The position numbers and the translations under genes are program-made. Under the pieces are notes generated by a model. The model saw nothing but the letters and a program-made list of their open reading frames with translations, searched no databases and was not told the origin of the DNA. Positions 43,625 through 52,050 of a stretch of 59,593 nt of DNA are shown piece after piece (position 1 is the first letter of the stretch; every line of letters begins with the position of its first letter). Source of the stretch: Micavibrio sp. UBA6147 (GTDB taxonomy: Bacteria; Pseudomonadota; Alphaproteobacteria; Micavibrionales; UBA1664); NCBI GenBank assembly GCA_002423185.1, contig DIUX01000003.1, positions 1-59,593 of the forward strand, in the 5' to 3' direction.

Positions 43625-44806
43625 ATGTCTTTTCAAGACGTTTATATTGTTGCGGCTCGGCGTACGCCGATTGGGTCTTTTGGCGGAAATCTGGCGAGTA
43701 TTCCCGCCGTCCATTTGGGCGCGGAGGCGATTAAAGGGGCGCTCAAGGCGGGACATGTGGATGCGGCGCTGATTGAACGCGTCTTTATGGGGAATGTCTT
43801 ATCCGCCAATGTCGGGCAAGCCCCCACCCAGCAAGCGGCGCATTTTGCGGGATTGCCCGAAAGCGCGCCTTGCACCACGGTGAATAAGGTCTGCGCTTCG
43901 GGGATGGAAGCCATTATTCTTGGGGCGCAATCCATTATGCTCGGCATCAATGACCTTGTCGTTGCGGGCGGGATGGAAAGCATGTCGCAAGCGCCTTTTT
44001 ACGCGCCGAACCTCCGCTTCGGGCATAAATTCGGCGATGTGAAAATGATTGACGGAATCTCGCGCGACGGCCTGACCTCCGCCTATACAGGCGAGGCGAT
44101 GGGTGTGTTCGGCGACCTTGCCGCGAAGACGTACAAGATCTCGCGGCAGGAACAAGACGCGTTTGCGATTGACAGCTATGAACGCGCCGCAAAGGCCACG
44201 CAAGACGGGTTGTTCGCCAAGGAAATCACGCCTGTCAGCGTGGATCAACGCGGCGGCACGATCATCATCGACACGGATGAGGAACCGACGAAAGTCAAGC
44301 TGGACAAAATTCCACACCTCAATCCCGCTTTTTCTAAGGACGGCACGGTAACGGCGGCGAATGCATCGAGCATCAATGACGGTGCGGCGGCGCTTATTCT
44401 GGTGGGGCATGACAAGATGAGAGAGCTCGGCCTGACCCCGATTGCGCGGATCGTGTCTTTTGGCGAAGCGGAACAGGCACCCGAGCTGTTTACCTCAACC
44501 CCTTCCCTTGCCGCGAAAAAAGCGCTGCATCGCGGCGGGCTGAACGTGAAGGACATCTCCTATTCCGAAGTCAACGAAGCCTTCGCCGTGGTCGCGCAAA
44601 TCTTTGAGCGTGAAATGGGCATCGACCATGCGCGCAACAATGTGTTCGGCGGCGCGGTGGCGATGGGGCATCCGATTGGTGCGTCGGGGGCGCGGATTGT
44701 CACGACCCTCGCCAATGTCCTTCAACAAAAAAACGGCCGATACGGGATTGCCTCCATTTGTAACGGCGGTGGCGGTGCGTCCGCACTGGTGCTGGAGCGG
44801 ATGTAA
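43625..44806 (+). CDS. Acyl-CoA thiolase
   Basis: Thiolysis of 3-ketoacyl-CoA, completing beta-oxidation; also acetyl-CoA acetyltransferase type. 393 residues. Active-site Cys in TVNKVCASGMEAI, His in GAVAMGHPIGASGARI, second Cys in ICNGGGGASALVLERM. 20 bases after the previous gene. The length and sequence fit the AtoB/PhaA-like branch rather than FadA. Confidence 0.95.
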   Translation: MSFQDVYIVAARRTPIGSFGGNLASIPAVHLGAEAIKGALKAGHVDAALIERVFMGNVLSANVGQAPTQQAAHFAGLPESAPCTTVNKVCASGMEAIILGAQSIMLGINDLVVAGGMESMSQAPFYAPNLRFGHKFGDVKMIDGISRDGLTSAYTGEAMGVFGDLAAKTYKISRQEQDAFAIDSYERAAKATQDGLFAKEITPVSVDQRGGTIIIDTDEEPTKVKLDKIPHLNPAFSKDGTVTAANASSINDGAAALILVGHDKMRELGLTPIARIVSFGEAEQAPELFTSTPSLAAKKALHRGGLNVKDISYSEVNEAFAVVAQIFEREMGIDHARNNVFGGAVAMGHPIGASGARIVTTLANVLQQKNGRYGIASICNGGGGASALVLERM

Positions 44807-44837
44807 AAACAACAACAGATAAAATGGTTCGTAAAAT

Positions 44838-45713
44838 ATGAAAAAGTCGATACCCTCAATTTACCACGCTATGGAACAAGAAAAGCCGCTGCAGATTGTT
44901 GGCGCCATTAATGCCTACAGCGCAATGCAGGCCGAACAAGCCGGCTTCAAGGCGCTTTACTTATCCGGTGGCGGGGTGGCTTATGCCAGTAATGGATATC
45001 CCGATCTTGGCATTACTGATATGCACGATGTCTTACAAGAAGCAAACAAGATTACGTCAACAGTTGACTTGCCTTTGCTCGTTGACATTGATGTGGGATG
45101 GGGCGGCGCGTTTAATATTGCACGCTGCATTAAAGAGATGATCAGATCCGGCGTTGCCGCCGTTCACATGGAAGACCAGATTGCCCAAAAAAGATGCGGA
45201 CACCGTCCGGGGAAACAGCTTGTGACCAAAGAAGAGATGGGCGACCGCATTAAAGCGGCTGTCGATGCAAAGTCAAACAAGGATTTTATGATTATGGCGC
45301 GTTGTGATGCTCTGGCGGGCGAGGGGCTGCAAGCGGTCATTGATCGATGCGCCTATTATGCCGAATGCGGTGCGGACGCTATTTTTGCCGAGGCCATGAC
45401 CGATCTTTCACATTACCGGCAAATTAAGGACGCGACCAACCTGCCATTACTCGCTAATATCACCGAGTTCGGCAAAACAGAGCTTTATTCCGTGGACGAT
45501 CTTAGGAACAATGGTGTTGATATGGCGCTCTATCCCCTATCGGCTTTTCGCGCCATGGCCAAAGCAGCACAGACCGTATATGCGGCGATTAAGAGTGAGG
45601 GAACGCAAAAAAACGTTGTTCACCTGATGCAAACGCGGGCTGAGCTTTACGAAACCATCAATAACCAATCATATGAAGACAGGCTGGACAAGCTGTTCGG
45701 GAAGGAAGACTAA
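44838..45713 (+). CDS. prpB: 2-methylisocitrate lyase
   Basis: Splits 2-methylisocitrate to pyruvate and succinate, the last step of the 2-methylcitrate cycle. 291 residues. Active-site loop KRCGH at 118-122 with C120, Mg site LLVDIDVGWGG, and the family end VHLMQTRAELYETI. Overlaps the next start by one base (TAATG). Confidence 0.95.
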   Translation: MKKSIPSIYHAMEQEKPLQIVGAINAYSAMQAEQAGFKALYLSGGGVAYASNGYPDLGITDMHDVLQEANKITSTVDLPLLVDIDVGWGGAFNIARCIKEMIRSGVAAVHMEDQIAQKRCGHRPGKQLVTKEEMGDRIKAAVDAKSNKDFMIMARCDALAGEGLQAVIDRCAYYAECGADAIFAEAMTDLSHYRQIKDATNLPLLANITEFGKTELYSVDDLRNNGVDMALYPLSAFRAMAKAAQTVYAAIKSEGTQKNVVHLMQTRAELYETINNQSYEDRLDKLFGKED

Positions 45714-46852
45714 TGGGACAAGTTGCCGAAAAACAGGATCAAGTGAAAAAGACCGCCGGACTTGCCGGTATTGTTGCGGGACAGACGGATATTTCTGCGG
45801 CCGGTGGCGCTCATAACCTTGAGTATAGAGGCTATTCCATTTATGACCTCGCGGAGCACGCCGAATTTGAAGAGGTCGCCTATCTTCTTCTGTATGGGGC
45901 GCTTCCGACCACGGCAGAGCTTGCAGCATATAAAAAGAAGCTCAAAGCCATACGCACATTGCCGGAGGCTCTCAAAACCTGTTTAGAGCTTATTCCGTCT
46001 GAGGCGCATCCCATGGATGTTATGCGTACGGCAACATCGTTTCTGGGTAATATTGAGATTGAGGATAAAGACAATAGCGGGCTTGCGATTGCGGATCGTT
46101 TGCTGGCGCTTTATCCGGCTATTCTGTGCTATTGGTGGAAGTTTGCCCATGAAGGGAAAAAAATTGCGGCGGTGAGCGATGCAGATACGATTGCCGAGCA
46201 TTTCCTCACGCTCCTGCATGAGGGCAAGCCATCCGACGAGCATATAAAAGCGATGAATGTCTCCCTCATTTTATATGCAGAGCATGAGTTTAATGCCTCT
46301 ACCTTTACGGCAAGAACCATTACATCGACATTGTCTGATTTTTACAGCGCGGTTGTCGGGGCGATCGGCGCCCTTCGCGGCCCCCTTCATGGCGGCGCAA
46401 ACGAGGCCGCCATGGACTTGATTTCAAGGTTTTCATCGGCGCAGGACGCGACACAAGGTGTCAAAGACATGCTGGCGCGCAAGGAACTCGTCATGGGGTT
46501 TGGACACCGTGTGTATTCTGAGGCCGACCCGCGCAACCGCGTCATTAAAGAATGGTCGAGAAAGCTCTGCAATCACGGCGGAAAGCCTCATTTATTCGCC
46601 GTTTCGGAAGCGATAGAAACGGTGATGTGGGATGAGAAAAAGCTGTTCCCGAATTTGGATTTTTACAGCGCATCCAGTTACCACATGATGGGTGTGCCGA
46701 CCCCTTTATTTACGCCTGTTTTTGTGATGTCGCGCATTACAGGCTGGGCCGCGCATATATTCGAGCAACGCAAGAATAACAAACTGATCCGCCCAAGCGC
46801 CGATTACATAGGGCCTGAAAAACTCGCTTGGGTTCCCCTTCAAGACCGCTGA
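45713..46852 (+). CDS. prpC: 2-methylcitrate synthase
   Basis: Condenses propionyl-CoA with oxaloacetate. 379 residues, short like PrpC rather than citrate synthase GltA. Motifs AGGAHNLEYRGYSIYDLAE, GPLHGGANEAAMDL (catalytic His), GFGHRVYSEADPRNR and SASSYHMMGVPTPLFTPVFV. Translationally linked to prpB. Confidence 0.95.
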   Translation: MGQVAEKQDQVKKTAGLAGIVAGQTDISAAGGAHNLEYRGYSIYDLAEHAEFEEVAYLLLYGALPTTAELAAYKKKLKAIRTLPEALKTCLELIPSEAHPMDVMRTATSFLGNIEIEDKDNSGLAIADRLLALYPAILCYWWKFAHEGKKIAAVSDADTIAEHFLTLLHEGKPSDEHIKAMNVSLILYAEHEFNASTFTARTITSTLSDFYSAVVGAIGALRGPLHGGANEAAMDLISRFSSAQDATQGVKDMLARKELVMGFGHRVYSEADPRNRVIKEWSRKLCNHGGKPHLFAVSEAIETVMWDEKKLFPNLDFYSASSYHMMGVPTPLFTPVFVMSRITGWAAHIFEQRKNNKLIRPSADYIGPEKLAWVPLQDR

Positions 46853-46877
46853 GCATAACGAGGAGCATCGCAAAAAT

Positions 46878-48422
46878 ATGAAAATTCATGATGTCAAAGC
46901 AGAGCAAAAGAGCGGCGATTTAAGCAAAGAAGATCAACTCGCCTATAAAATCGCAGAGATTGCCTACAGGGCAAAAGAGGTCGCCCTTGACCCCGATGCC
47001 GTCGAAATGGCGAAATGTCGCTTGATTGATAATGCCGCAATTTCAATCGGCGCCATTAACCAGTATGCCGTGGCTGTAGCGCGGGATAAGGCTCTCAGTA
47101 GTGAAGGCACAGGCAAAGCAACAATTTACGGCATCCCGCCGGAGCGCAAATTCGACCCGTCCAGAGCCGCCTTCGCGAATGCCGTTGCCGTTCGTTATCT
47201 GGATCAGGACGACACATATCTTGCGGCGGAATATTCTCATCCCGATGACAATATCTCACCGCTGCTCGCCGTGGCGCAGCAGCTCGACGTCGATGGTCAG
47301 GATTTCCTGAGGGGCATTATTGTCGCATACGAAATACATGTCGCACTGGTCGGGACGGGCAATGGAACAGGCATCTGTCTTCATAAACACAAAGTCGATC
47401 ATATGACCCATATCGCGGCGGCCTCCGCCGCCGGCATATCCTCTATGTTAGGGCTTTCCATTGATCAAACATACCATGCCATTAATTTTGCCGTTCACAA
47501 CGCTGTTTCTTCAAGGCAATCCAGAAAAGGCGATATCGGAGCGCAAAAAGAATTTGTCCCCGGGTTCAGCGCGCAGATTTCAATAGATGCCGTTGACAGC
47601 GCCATGAGAGGCCTTAAAGGCCCCAATCCGGTTTACGAAGGCGTTGACAGTATTATCAGGCGTTTTCTGGACGGCCGCGAGGACAATAACGCCGCGTATA
47701 AAGTCGAGCTCGCCGAGGCAGGAAAAGACGCCTTGAGGAATATCTTGATTACCTATCCCAAGGAACATGCGTTTGAATATCAAGGGCAAGCAATTATCGA
47801 TATGACGCTGGACTTAGCCAAAGATGTCGGTGAAAACCCTGCGGATAAAATCAAGAGCATTACTCTCAAGACCAGCCACCACACGCATCATGTCATCGGT
47901 ACGGATGCCAATGACCCTCAGAAAATTGATCCTGACGCACCGCGCGGGACGCTGGATCACAGCATTATGTTCGCGATTGCCCGCACCTTGCAAATCGGGG
48001 AATGGCATCACGAAAGAACATATAATATCGCCGATGGTCAAAAAGACGAGCTGCGCTCTCTTATGCATAAGGTCACAACGAAGTTCGATCAAAAATGGGA
48101 AGACGCCTATCATTCTCAAGACCCAAAGGTACAAGCGTTTGGCGGCAAACTGATTGTCGAGCTTGCGAACGGTAAGGTTATAGAGAAAGAAAAAGCGCGC
48201 GCAAACGCGCATTGTTATGGCGATACGCCGTGGGGACGCACGCAGTATATCGGCAAATTCGAGCGTCTTTGTGACGGCATTATCAGTGACGCGCAAAAAA
48301 CAAAGTTTTTCGAATCCGTCCACGACCTCGAAAACCTAACATCAAAACAATTCGGCACCCTCACCCCGCACGTCGACCTCATCAAACTAGAGGGCGTCAG
48401 CACCAAAGGGATATTCGGTTGA
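46878..48422 (+). CDS. prpD: 2-methylcitrate dehydratase, PrpD type
   Basis: Iron-independent dehydration of 2-methylcitrate to 2-methylaconitate. 514 residues. Family motifs LDQDDTYLAAEYSHPDDNIS, HKHKVDHMTHIAAASAAGIS and FAVHNAVSSRQSRKGDIGAQ. Ends GVSTKGIFG. No AcnD/PrpF pair is present, consistent with use of PrpD. Neither PrpR regulator nor PrpE propionyl-CoA synthetase is seen nearby, so propionyl-CoA is probably formed by beta-oxidation. Confidence 0.94.
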   Translation: MKIHDVKAEQKSGDLSKEDQLAYKIAEIAYRAKEVALDPDAVEMAKCRLIDNAAISIGAINQYAVAVARDKALSSEGTGKATIYGIPPERKFDPSRAAFANAVAVRYLDQDDTYLAAEYSHPDDNISPLLAVAQQLDVDGQDFLRGIIVAYEIHVALVGTGNGTGICLHKHKVDHMTHIAAASAAGISSMLGLSIDQTYHAINFAVHNAVSSRQSRKGDIGAQKEFVPGFSAQISIDAVDSAMRGLKGPNPVYEGVDSIIRRFLDGREDNNAAYKVELAEAGKDALRNILITYPKEHAFEYQGQAIIDMTLDLAKDVGENPADKIKSITLKTSHHTHHVIGTDANDPQKIDPDAPRGTLDHSIMFAIARTLQIGEWHHERTYNIADGQKDELRSLMHKVTTKFDQKWEDAYHSQDPKVQAFGGKLIVELANGKVIEKEKARANAHCYGDTPWGRTQYIGKFERLCDGIISDAQKTKFFESVHDLENLTSKQFGTLTPHVDLIKLEGVSTKGIFG

Positions 48423-48483
48423 GGTCAGTACAGCCAGACTAAGCGGGAACAAAAGTAAGTATAGCTACGTAGCACACCGGAAG

Positions 48484-49281
48484 TTACAACTCATCATATC
48501 TTCCTTGCTCCATAAGCATTTCATCGCGCTCAATAGATTCAAAAGCACCTTGCCTGGCATCCTCTCGGCGCTGGGCATGTTTTTGAAAGTCTTCGAACGA
48601 GCCCTCCCATAGAGGATAATAACTTCTATGACCTGATGCAGGCCTTATCGCTCCTTTTAGAACATCTTCATATTCGCAATATCCGTTTGGTCGGACGCGC
48701 TCCCAGTGTGTTTCAGGCTTAGCGACCCAATCTTTGGCTGATAATTTTATGCCTTGTTTTTTTAGATCACTGTCGCAAATATGATAGTAAATAAATAATT
48801 CATCACGTATGTCATTGGGTGATAAATGGCCATCTCCACTGAAGTCAAAAATGATATAAGAATAACGAGCCTCTGCAGAGGCGATTTCTTCTTCAGTCAT
48901 TTCTCTATATTCATTATCGAGATCGTAATAGGTGAAATTGGAAACCTCTCTGGAGATCGCATAATATAAGCCACCTTCTGCCACATGAAAGATTTTGAAC
49001 TCGTTATAATCCATAGTGTTATTACCAATAACATTGATTTGGTTGAAACGGTTTGGAGATGTGAAATGTAGCCCGAATACAGGCTGAAAATCATAATGCC
49101 AATACCCTGCCAGCTCTGGGGGTGGGGGTACATAACCTCTTTTCGTGTCGATGAGTTGTTTTTCCTCTGCTTTAGGAGGGAGGGCTGCGGCCTTTTGTTG
49201 GGCGGGCTGGCAAGATACGATCACCAAAGACAGGCTCAAAAGCACAAGGGGGGGCAGACGGGAGGATAGAATTTTTTTCAT
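48484..49281 (-). CDS. Lipoprotein with EF-hand-like segment
   Basis: 265 residues from the ATG at 49281 (MKKILSSRLPPLVLLS). Signal peptide with lipobox VIVSC, then linker. The main domain carries FDFSGDGHLSPNDIRDELFI, an EF-hand-like loop, and ends THWERVRPNGYCEY and SYYPLWEGSFEDFQKHAQ. Unknown function. A decayed paralogue stands next to it, divergently oriented. Confidence 0.82.
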   Translation of the reverse strand: MKKILSSRLPPLVLLSLSLVIVSCQPAQQKAAALPPKAEEKQLIDTKRGYVPPPPELAGYWHYDFQPVFGLHFTSPNRFNQINVIGNNTMDYNEFKIFHVAEGGLYYAISREVSNFTYYDLDNEYREMTEEEIASAEARYSYIIFDFSGDGHLSPNDIRDELFIYYHICDSDLKKQGIKLSAKDWVAKPETHWERVRPNGYCEYEDVLKGAIRPASGHRSYYPLWEGSFEDFQKHAQRREDARQGAFESIERDEMLMEQGRYDEL

Positions 49282-49484
49282 GATAATTTTTCTTTGTAAA
49301 ATAAAATATCCGTCAGTTTTGTTTGGGAACATATCATGAACGATTTAGTTGGGCAATACTCATTACGGCATGCACCCATATGTACTTTTCCATCCATGAT
49401 TGATTATTTACTTTTGTGTGGGAGGGCTCCTATAATTCGAACGGATGATTTTTACAGATAGCGTCAAATAAAGAGACAGGGAAC

Positions 49485-49726
49485 ATGCGGTTTTTAACCT
49501 TGGTTTTGGTGTGTGTCGTGCTGGTGTCTTGCACCCAGATTTGACCCGCCTAGCCGCAGACCATTGGGAGCGCGTGCGACCGGACGGCAAGTGTGAATAT
49601 TATAATTGGTCAAGTCGCCTAGAAATCCAAAGCCCCACTCCGGCGGAGGCAACACTCCCTATGGCTATTGGGGAAGGTACGATTGAAGACCTTCAAAAAG
49701 CTTACGCGCACCTGTATAAGCGCTAA
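49485..49726 (+). pseudogene. Decayed paralogue of the adjacent lipoprotein
   Basis: The ATG at 49485, preceded by AGGGA, begins a second lipoprotein signal peptide, MRFLTLVLVCVVLVSCTQI, which then meets a TGA after about 20 codons. In another frame a few codons later comes DHWERVRPDGKCEYYNWSSR, matching THWERVRPNGYCEY of the neighbour, and then MAIGEGTIEDLQKAYAHLYK, matching LWEGSFEDFQKHAQRR. So most of the body has been deleted and the ends are in different frames. It is a broken copy, not a functional gene. Confidence 0.82.
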
Positions 49727-49729
49727 TCC

Positions 49730-50815
49730 CTATGGCTGCCCTTGTTTTGCGTCCCACTCAAGCGCTTCATCGGCTTGTTTTAAACGCCAAGCATCCCGGC
49801 TTTCACCAATCTTGTACTTGTCTTGCGCCAGCACACCCTTAAGTGTCGTCCAATCTCTGGCGCGAATTGCATCAACAATACCTTTTCTGTGATCTGTATT
49901 CCCCAGCGCGCCATTATACTGAAGATCCAGCAAGAGCTTCTGCGCCGAAGGGGGTACCAGCACAAAATCCACCCCATCATTGTTCATTTTACGGGAAAGG
50001 ATATTGGCATGTTCCCGCAATTTTTTGTCTAAAATATCGTTTATGGCATCTTTAGATAATTGGAGGTCGTCGAGGTTATGCTTTTTCGCAAACTCATCCA
50101 CGCTAGGTTTAAATTTACCGGCCGTGAGGCCTCTACCTAAATCAGAGGGCTGCTTTATTGCATCAACCTTATGAAAAGCCTGCTCAATTTCCTCGTCTGT
50201 TGCAGGTCGTCGACCGCCCTGACCATCAGGAACGGTGAAGGGGTATTGTTTTGCCTCTTCCGCATTATTAATTTTAAAGCCAGCCCCCACGGTAACAAAT
50301 CCTCCCTCTCTTAGAGTTGACGTGTCTTTATACATGTGTTGAACCGATCTTTCGTGCCCTTCCACTTCCTTACGGATTGTTTCATCTTCCACTTTATCCG
50401 ACAGAATAGGTGGCTTTCTTTTTGGCACGGGGAGCGGCGTTTCGCGGGCTTGCCCATAAAGAATGTCTGCGGGTGTTCTTTGCTCAGGCTCAGCCGACGG
50501 CTTGCGCGCAGGAACGGGAGGATGTGACGACCCAAACAAGATATCCGCGATTGACTTGGTGCGGGGCGGAACCGGATCATTAGAAGAAGCAACAAAATTG
50601 TCAAGGCTATGCCGCGATTCTACGTGGTCGTAGAGCTTGTCAGCTAGCGATTTTTCTCCTCGTTCTTTTGTCTGCGGGGGTATTGGGAACGAAATCTGAT
50701 TCTCATATTCTTCATCTGTGCCGTTGACGAAAATATCCCGCGTTTGGTGTATCGATTTTTTGCCGTCTTTACGCGTAGTACGCTTGTTGGGATTGGGGTT
50801 AAATATATCAAACAT
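49730..50815 (-). CDS. Muramidase-like protein with Pro-rich repeats
   Basis: 361 residues from the ATG at 50815 (AGGA about 10 bases before); an in-frame extension to 50896 crosses into the hairpin region. N-terminus about 1-150 is low complexity with degenerate repeats ADKLYDHV, ADILFGSS and ADILYGQA each followed by a Pro/Arg/Lys patch (PVPPRTK, PVPARKP, PVPKRKP). C-terminal part has the endolysin pattern EGHERSVQHMYKDTS and GGFVTVGAGF, recalling the Glu-Asp-Thr triad of T4-type lysozymes (GH24), and LLLDLQYNGALGN. No signal peptide visible. Phage-like origin plausible. Confidence 0.72.
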   Translation of the reverse strand: MFDIFNPNPNKRTTRKDGKKSIHQTRDIFVNGTDEEYENQISFPIPPQTKERGEKSLADKLYDHVESRHSLDNFVASSNDPVPPRTKSIADILFGSSHPPVPARKPSAEPEQRTPADILYGQARETPLPVPKRKPPILSDKVEDETIRKEVEGHERSVQHMYKDTSTLREGGFVTVGAGFKINNAEEAKQYPFTVPDGQGGRRPATDEEIEQAFHKVDAIKQPSDLGRGLTAGKFKPSVDEFAKKHNLDDLQLSKDAINDILDKKLREHANILSRKMNNDGVDFVLVPPSAQKLLLDLQYNGALGNTDHRKGIVDAIRARDWTTLKGVLAQDKYKIGESRDAWRLKQADEALEWDAKQGQP

Positions 50816-50883
50816 GTTTTTTGAAATCCTTTCTTGCTGGGGGGATGCAGGCTTGCTCAGCATCGCTCCCGACACGAGATAGC

Positions 50884-50927
50884 ACCAAGCCCACACTTAG
50901 GATAGCAGTCCTAAGTGTGGGCTTGGT
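50884..50927. repeat. Perfect 19-bp inverted repeat
   Basis: Arms at 50884-50902 and 50909-50927 (first arm ACCAAGCCCACACTTAGGA) are exact reverse complements, with loop TAGCAG. It lies between the muramidase-like gene and the NHL gene. No T-run follows on either strand, so it is not a normal intrinsic terminator. Confidence 0.88.
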
Positions 50928-50988
50928 CAACAAGAAAAGAACAAATGATGAACGACGCGAGGACGATAAAGGCAAGGCGTGACGAAGG

Positions 50989-52050
50989 TCACAATCCCTC
51001 ATTTTGATCCGGTTCGATGTCGGTGTCGGCGATTTTTTCGAAGATTATGATGCCGGCGTGGTCTTCTTTCAACAACTCGCCCGCTGCGGGGTATCCGGTT
51101 TTAAAGCCGGCGAGGTAAATGCGATCCATATGGTCAATGGCAATGCCGCGAAAACCCCATATATCCGGATGGGTCAAGGAGGCAACCACGAGGCCGGTTT
51201 CGGGGTTGACGATTTTGATGCTCTTGCTCTTTGTATCCATGACGTAAAGCCGCCCTTTGGAGTCAAAATCAATATGTTGCGGGTGGTTGAAATAAAAATC
51301 CCCTTGATCCGATTTTTCAATGGTGCTGAGGAGGTTTAATTGCTCATCCAGCACCAAAATACGGTGGCGCGTGCGGTCAACAAGATAGGCTTTCTTATCG
51401 TGTATGCGCACGTCATAGGGGGTTTTTAAGGCTTCGTCATTCAAGGAATCAACGGTTTTCAGCAAGGCGCCTTCGGGGCTGTAGAGGCGTAATTTGTCAT
51501 TGCCGTAATCCACGACGAATACCCGCCCATCGTCAAACTGGTCAATGCCGATGGGGAGATTGAGGTCGCCCTCGCCCCATCGCGCGACTTCGTTGCCCTT
51601 TGCGTCCATAACAATCACGCGGTGGCCTTTGAAATCGGTATAGGCAAAGTTGCCATTATCGAGCCGCACAACATCCGCAAACAGCGTTTTGTTGCCGGCG
51701 GCATCGTTATAAGGCTTGGTGAATATCGGGGTGAAGGACAGATCGTAAAGATCAGAGCCGTTCAAATAGCCACTCGCCATGGCGAGAACGCCATTCGGGA
51801 ATTGCTCAGACGGTTCATAAATGCGAATGCCCTGGGCGGCGCTCAAAACCTCTGGGTTATAAAATTCACTGATTTTTTGCAGTTCGATGACGGGGGCGGC
51901 GCTGTATAAAACGCGCTCTGGCGCTTGCTCCGAAGCTTGATCCTGCGGCTTTTTCTCCGCCCAGACAAACACTGCAATCACTCCCAAAAGCACCGCGACT
52001 AAAGCGCCGGCACCGATCTTTTTACATTTCATCTTTTCACATTTCATCAT
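50989..52050 (-). CDS. NHL-repeat beta-propeller protein
   Basis: 353 residues with an N-terminal membrane anchor at about 11-31 (GAGALVAVLLGVIAVFVWA). The rest is a beta-propeller of NHL-like repeats: IGIDQFDDGRVFVVDYGND, TPYDVRIHDKKAYLVDRTRH and HPQHIDFDSKGRLYVMDTKS. Overlaps the upstream gene by 4 bases (ATGA), so it is coupled with the cytochrome-bearing protein. Exposed on the periplasmic side. Binding partner unknown. Confidence 0.86.
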   Translation of the reverse strand: MMKCEKMKCKKIGAGALVAVLLGVIAVFVWAEKKPQDQASEQAPERVLYSAAPVIELQKISEFYNPEVLSAAQGIRIYEPSEQFPNGVLAMASGYLNGSDLYDLSFTPIFTKPYNDAAGNKTLFADVVRLDNGNFAYTDFKGHRVIVMDAKGNEVARWGEGDLNLPIGIDQFDDGRVFVVDYGNDKLRLYSPEGALLKTVDSLNDEALKTPYDVRIHDKKAYLVDRTRHRILVLDEQLNLLSTIEKSDQGDFYFNHPQHIDFDSKGRLYVMDTKSKSIKIVNPETGLVVASLTHPDIWGFRGIAIDHMDRIYLAGFKTGYPAAGELLKEDHAGIIIFEKIADTDIEPDQNEGL

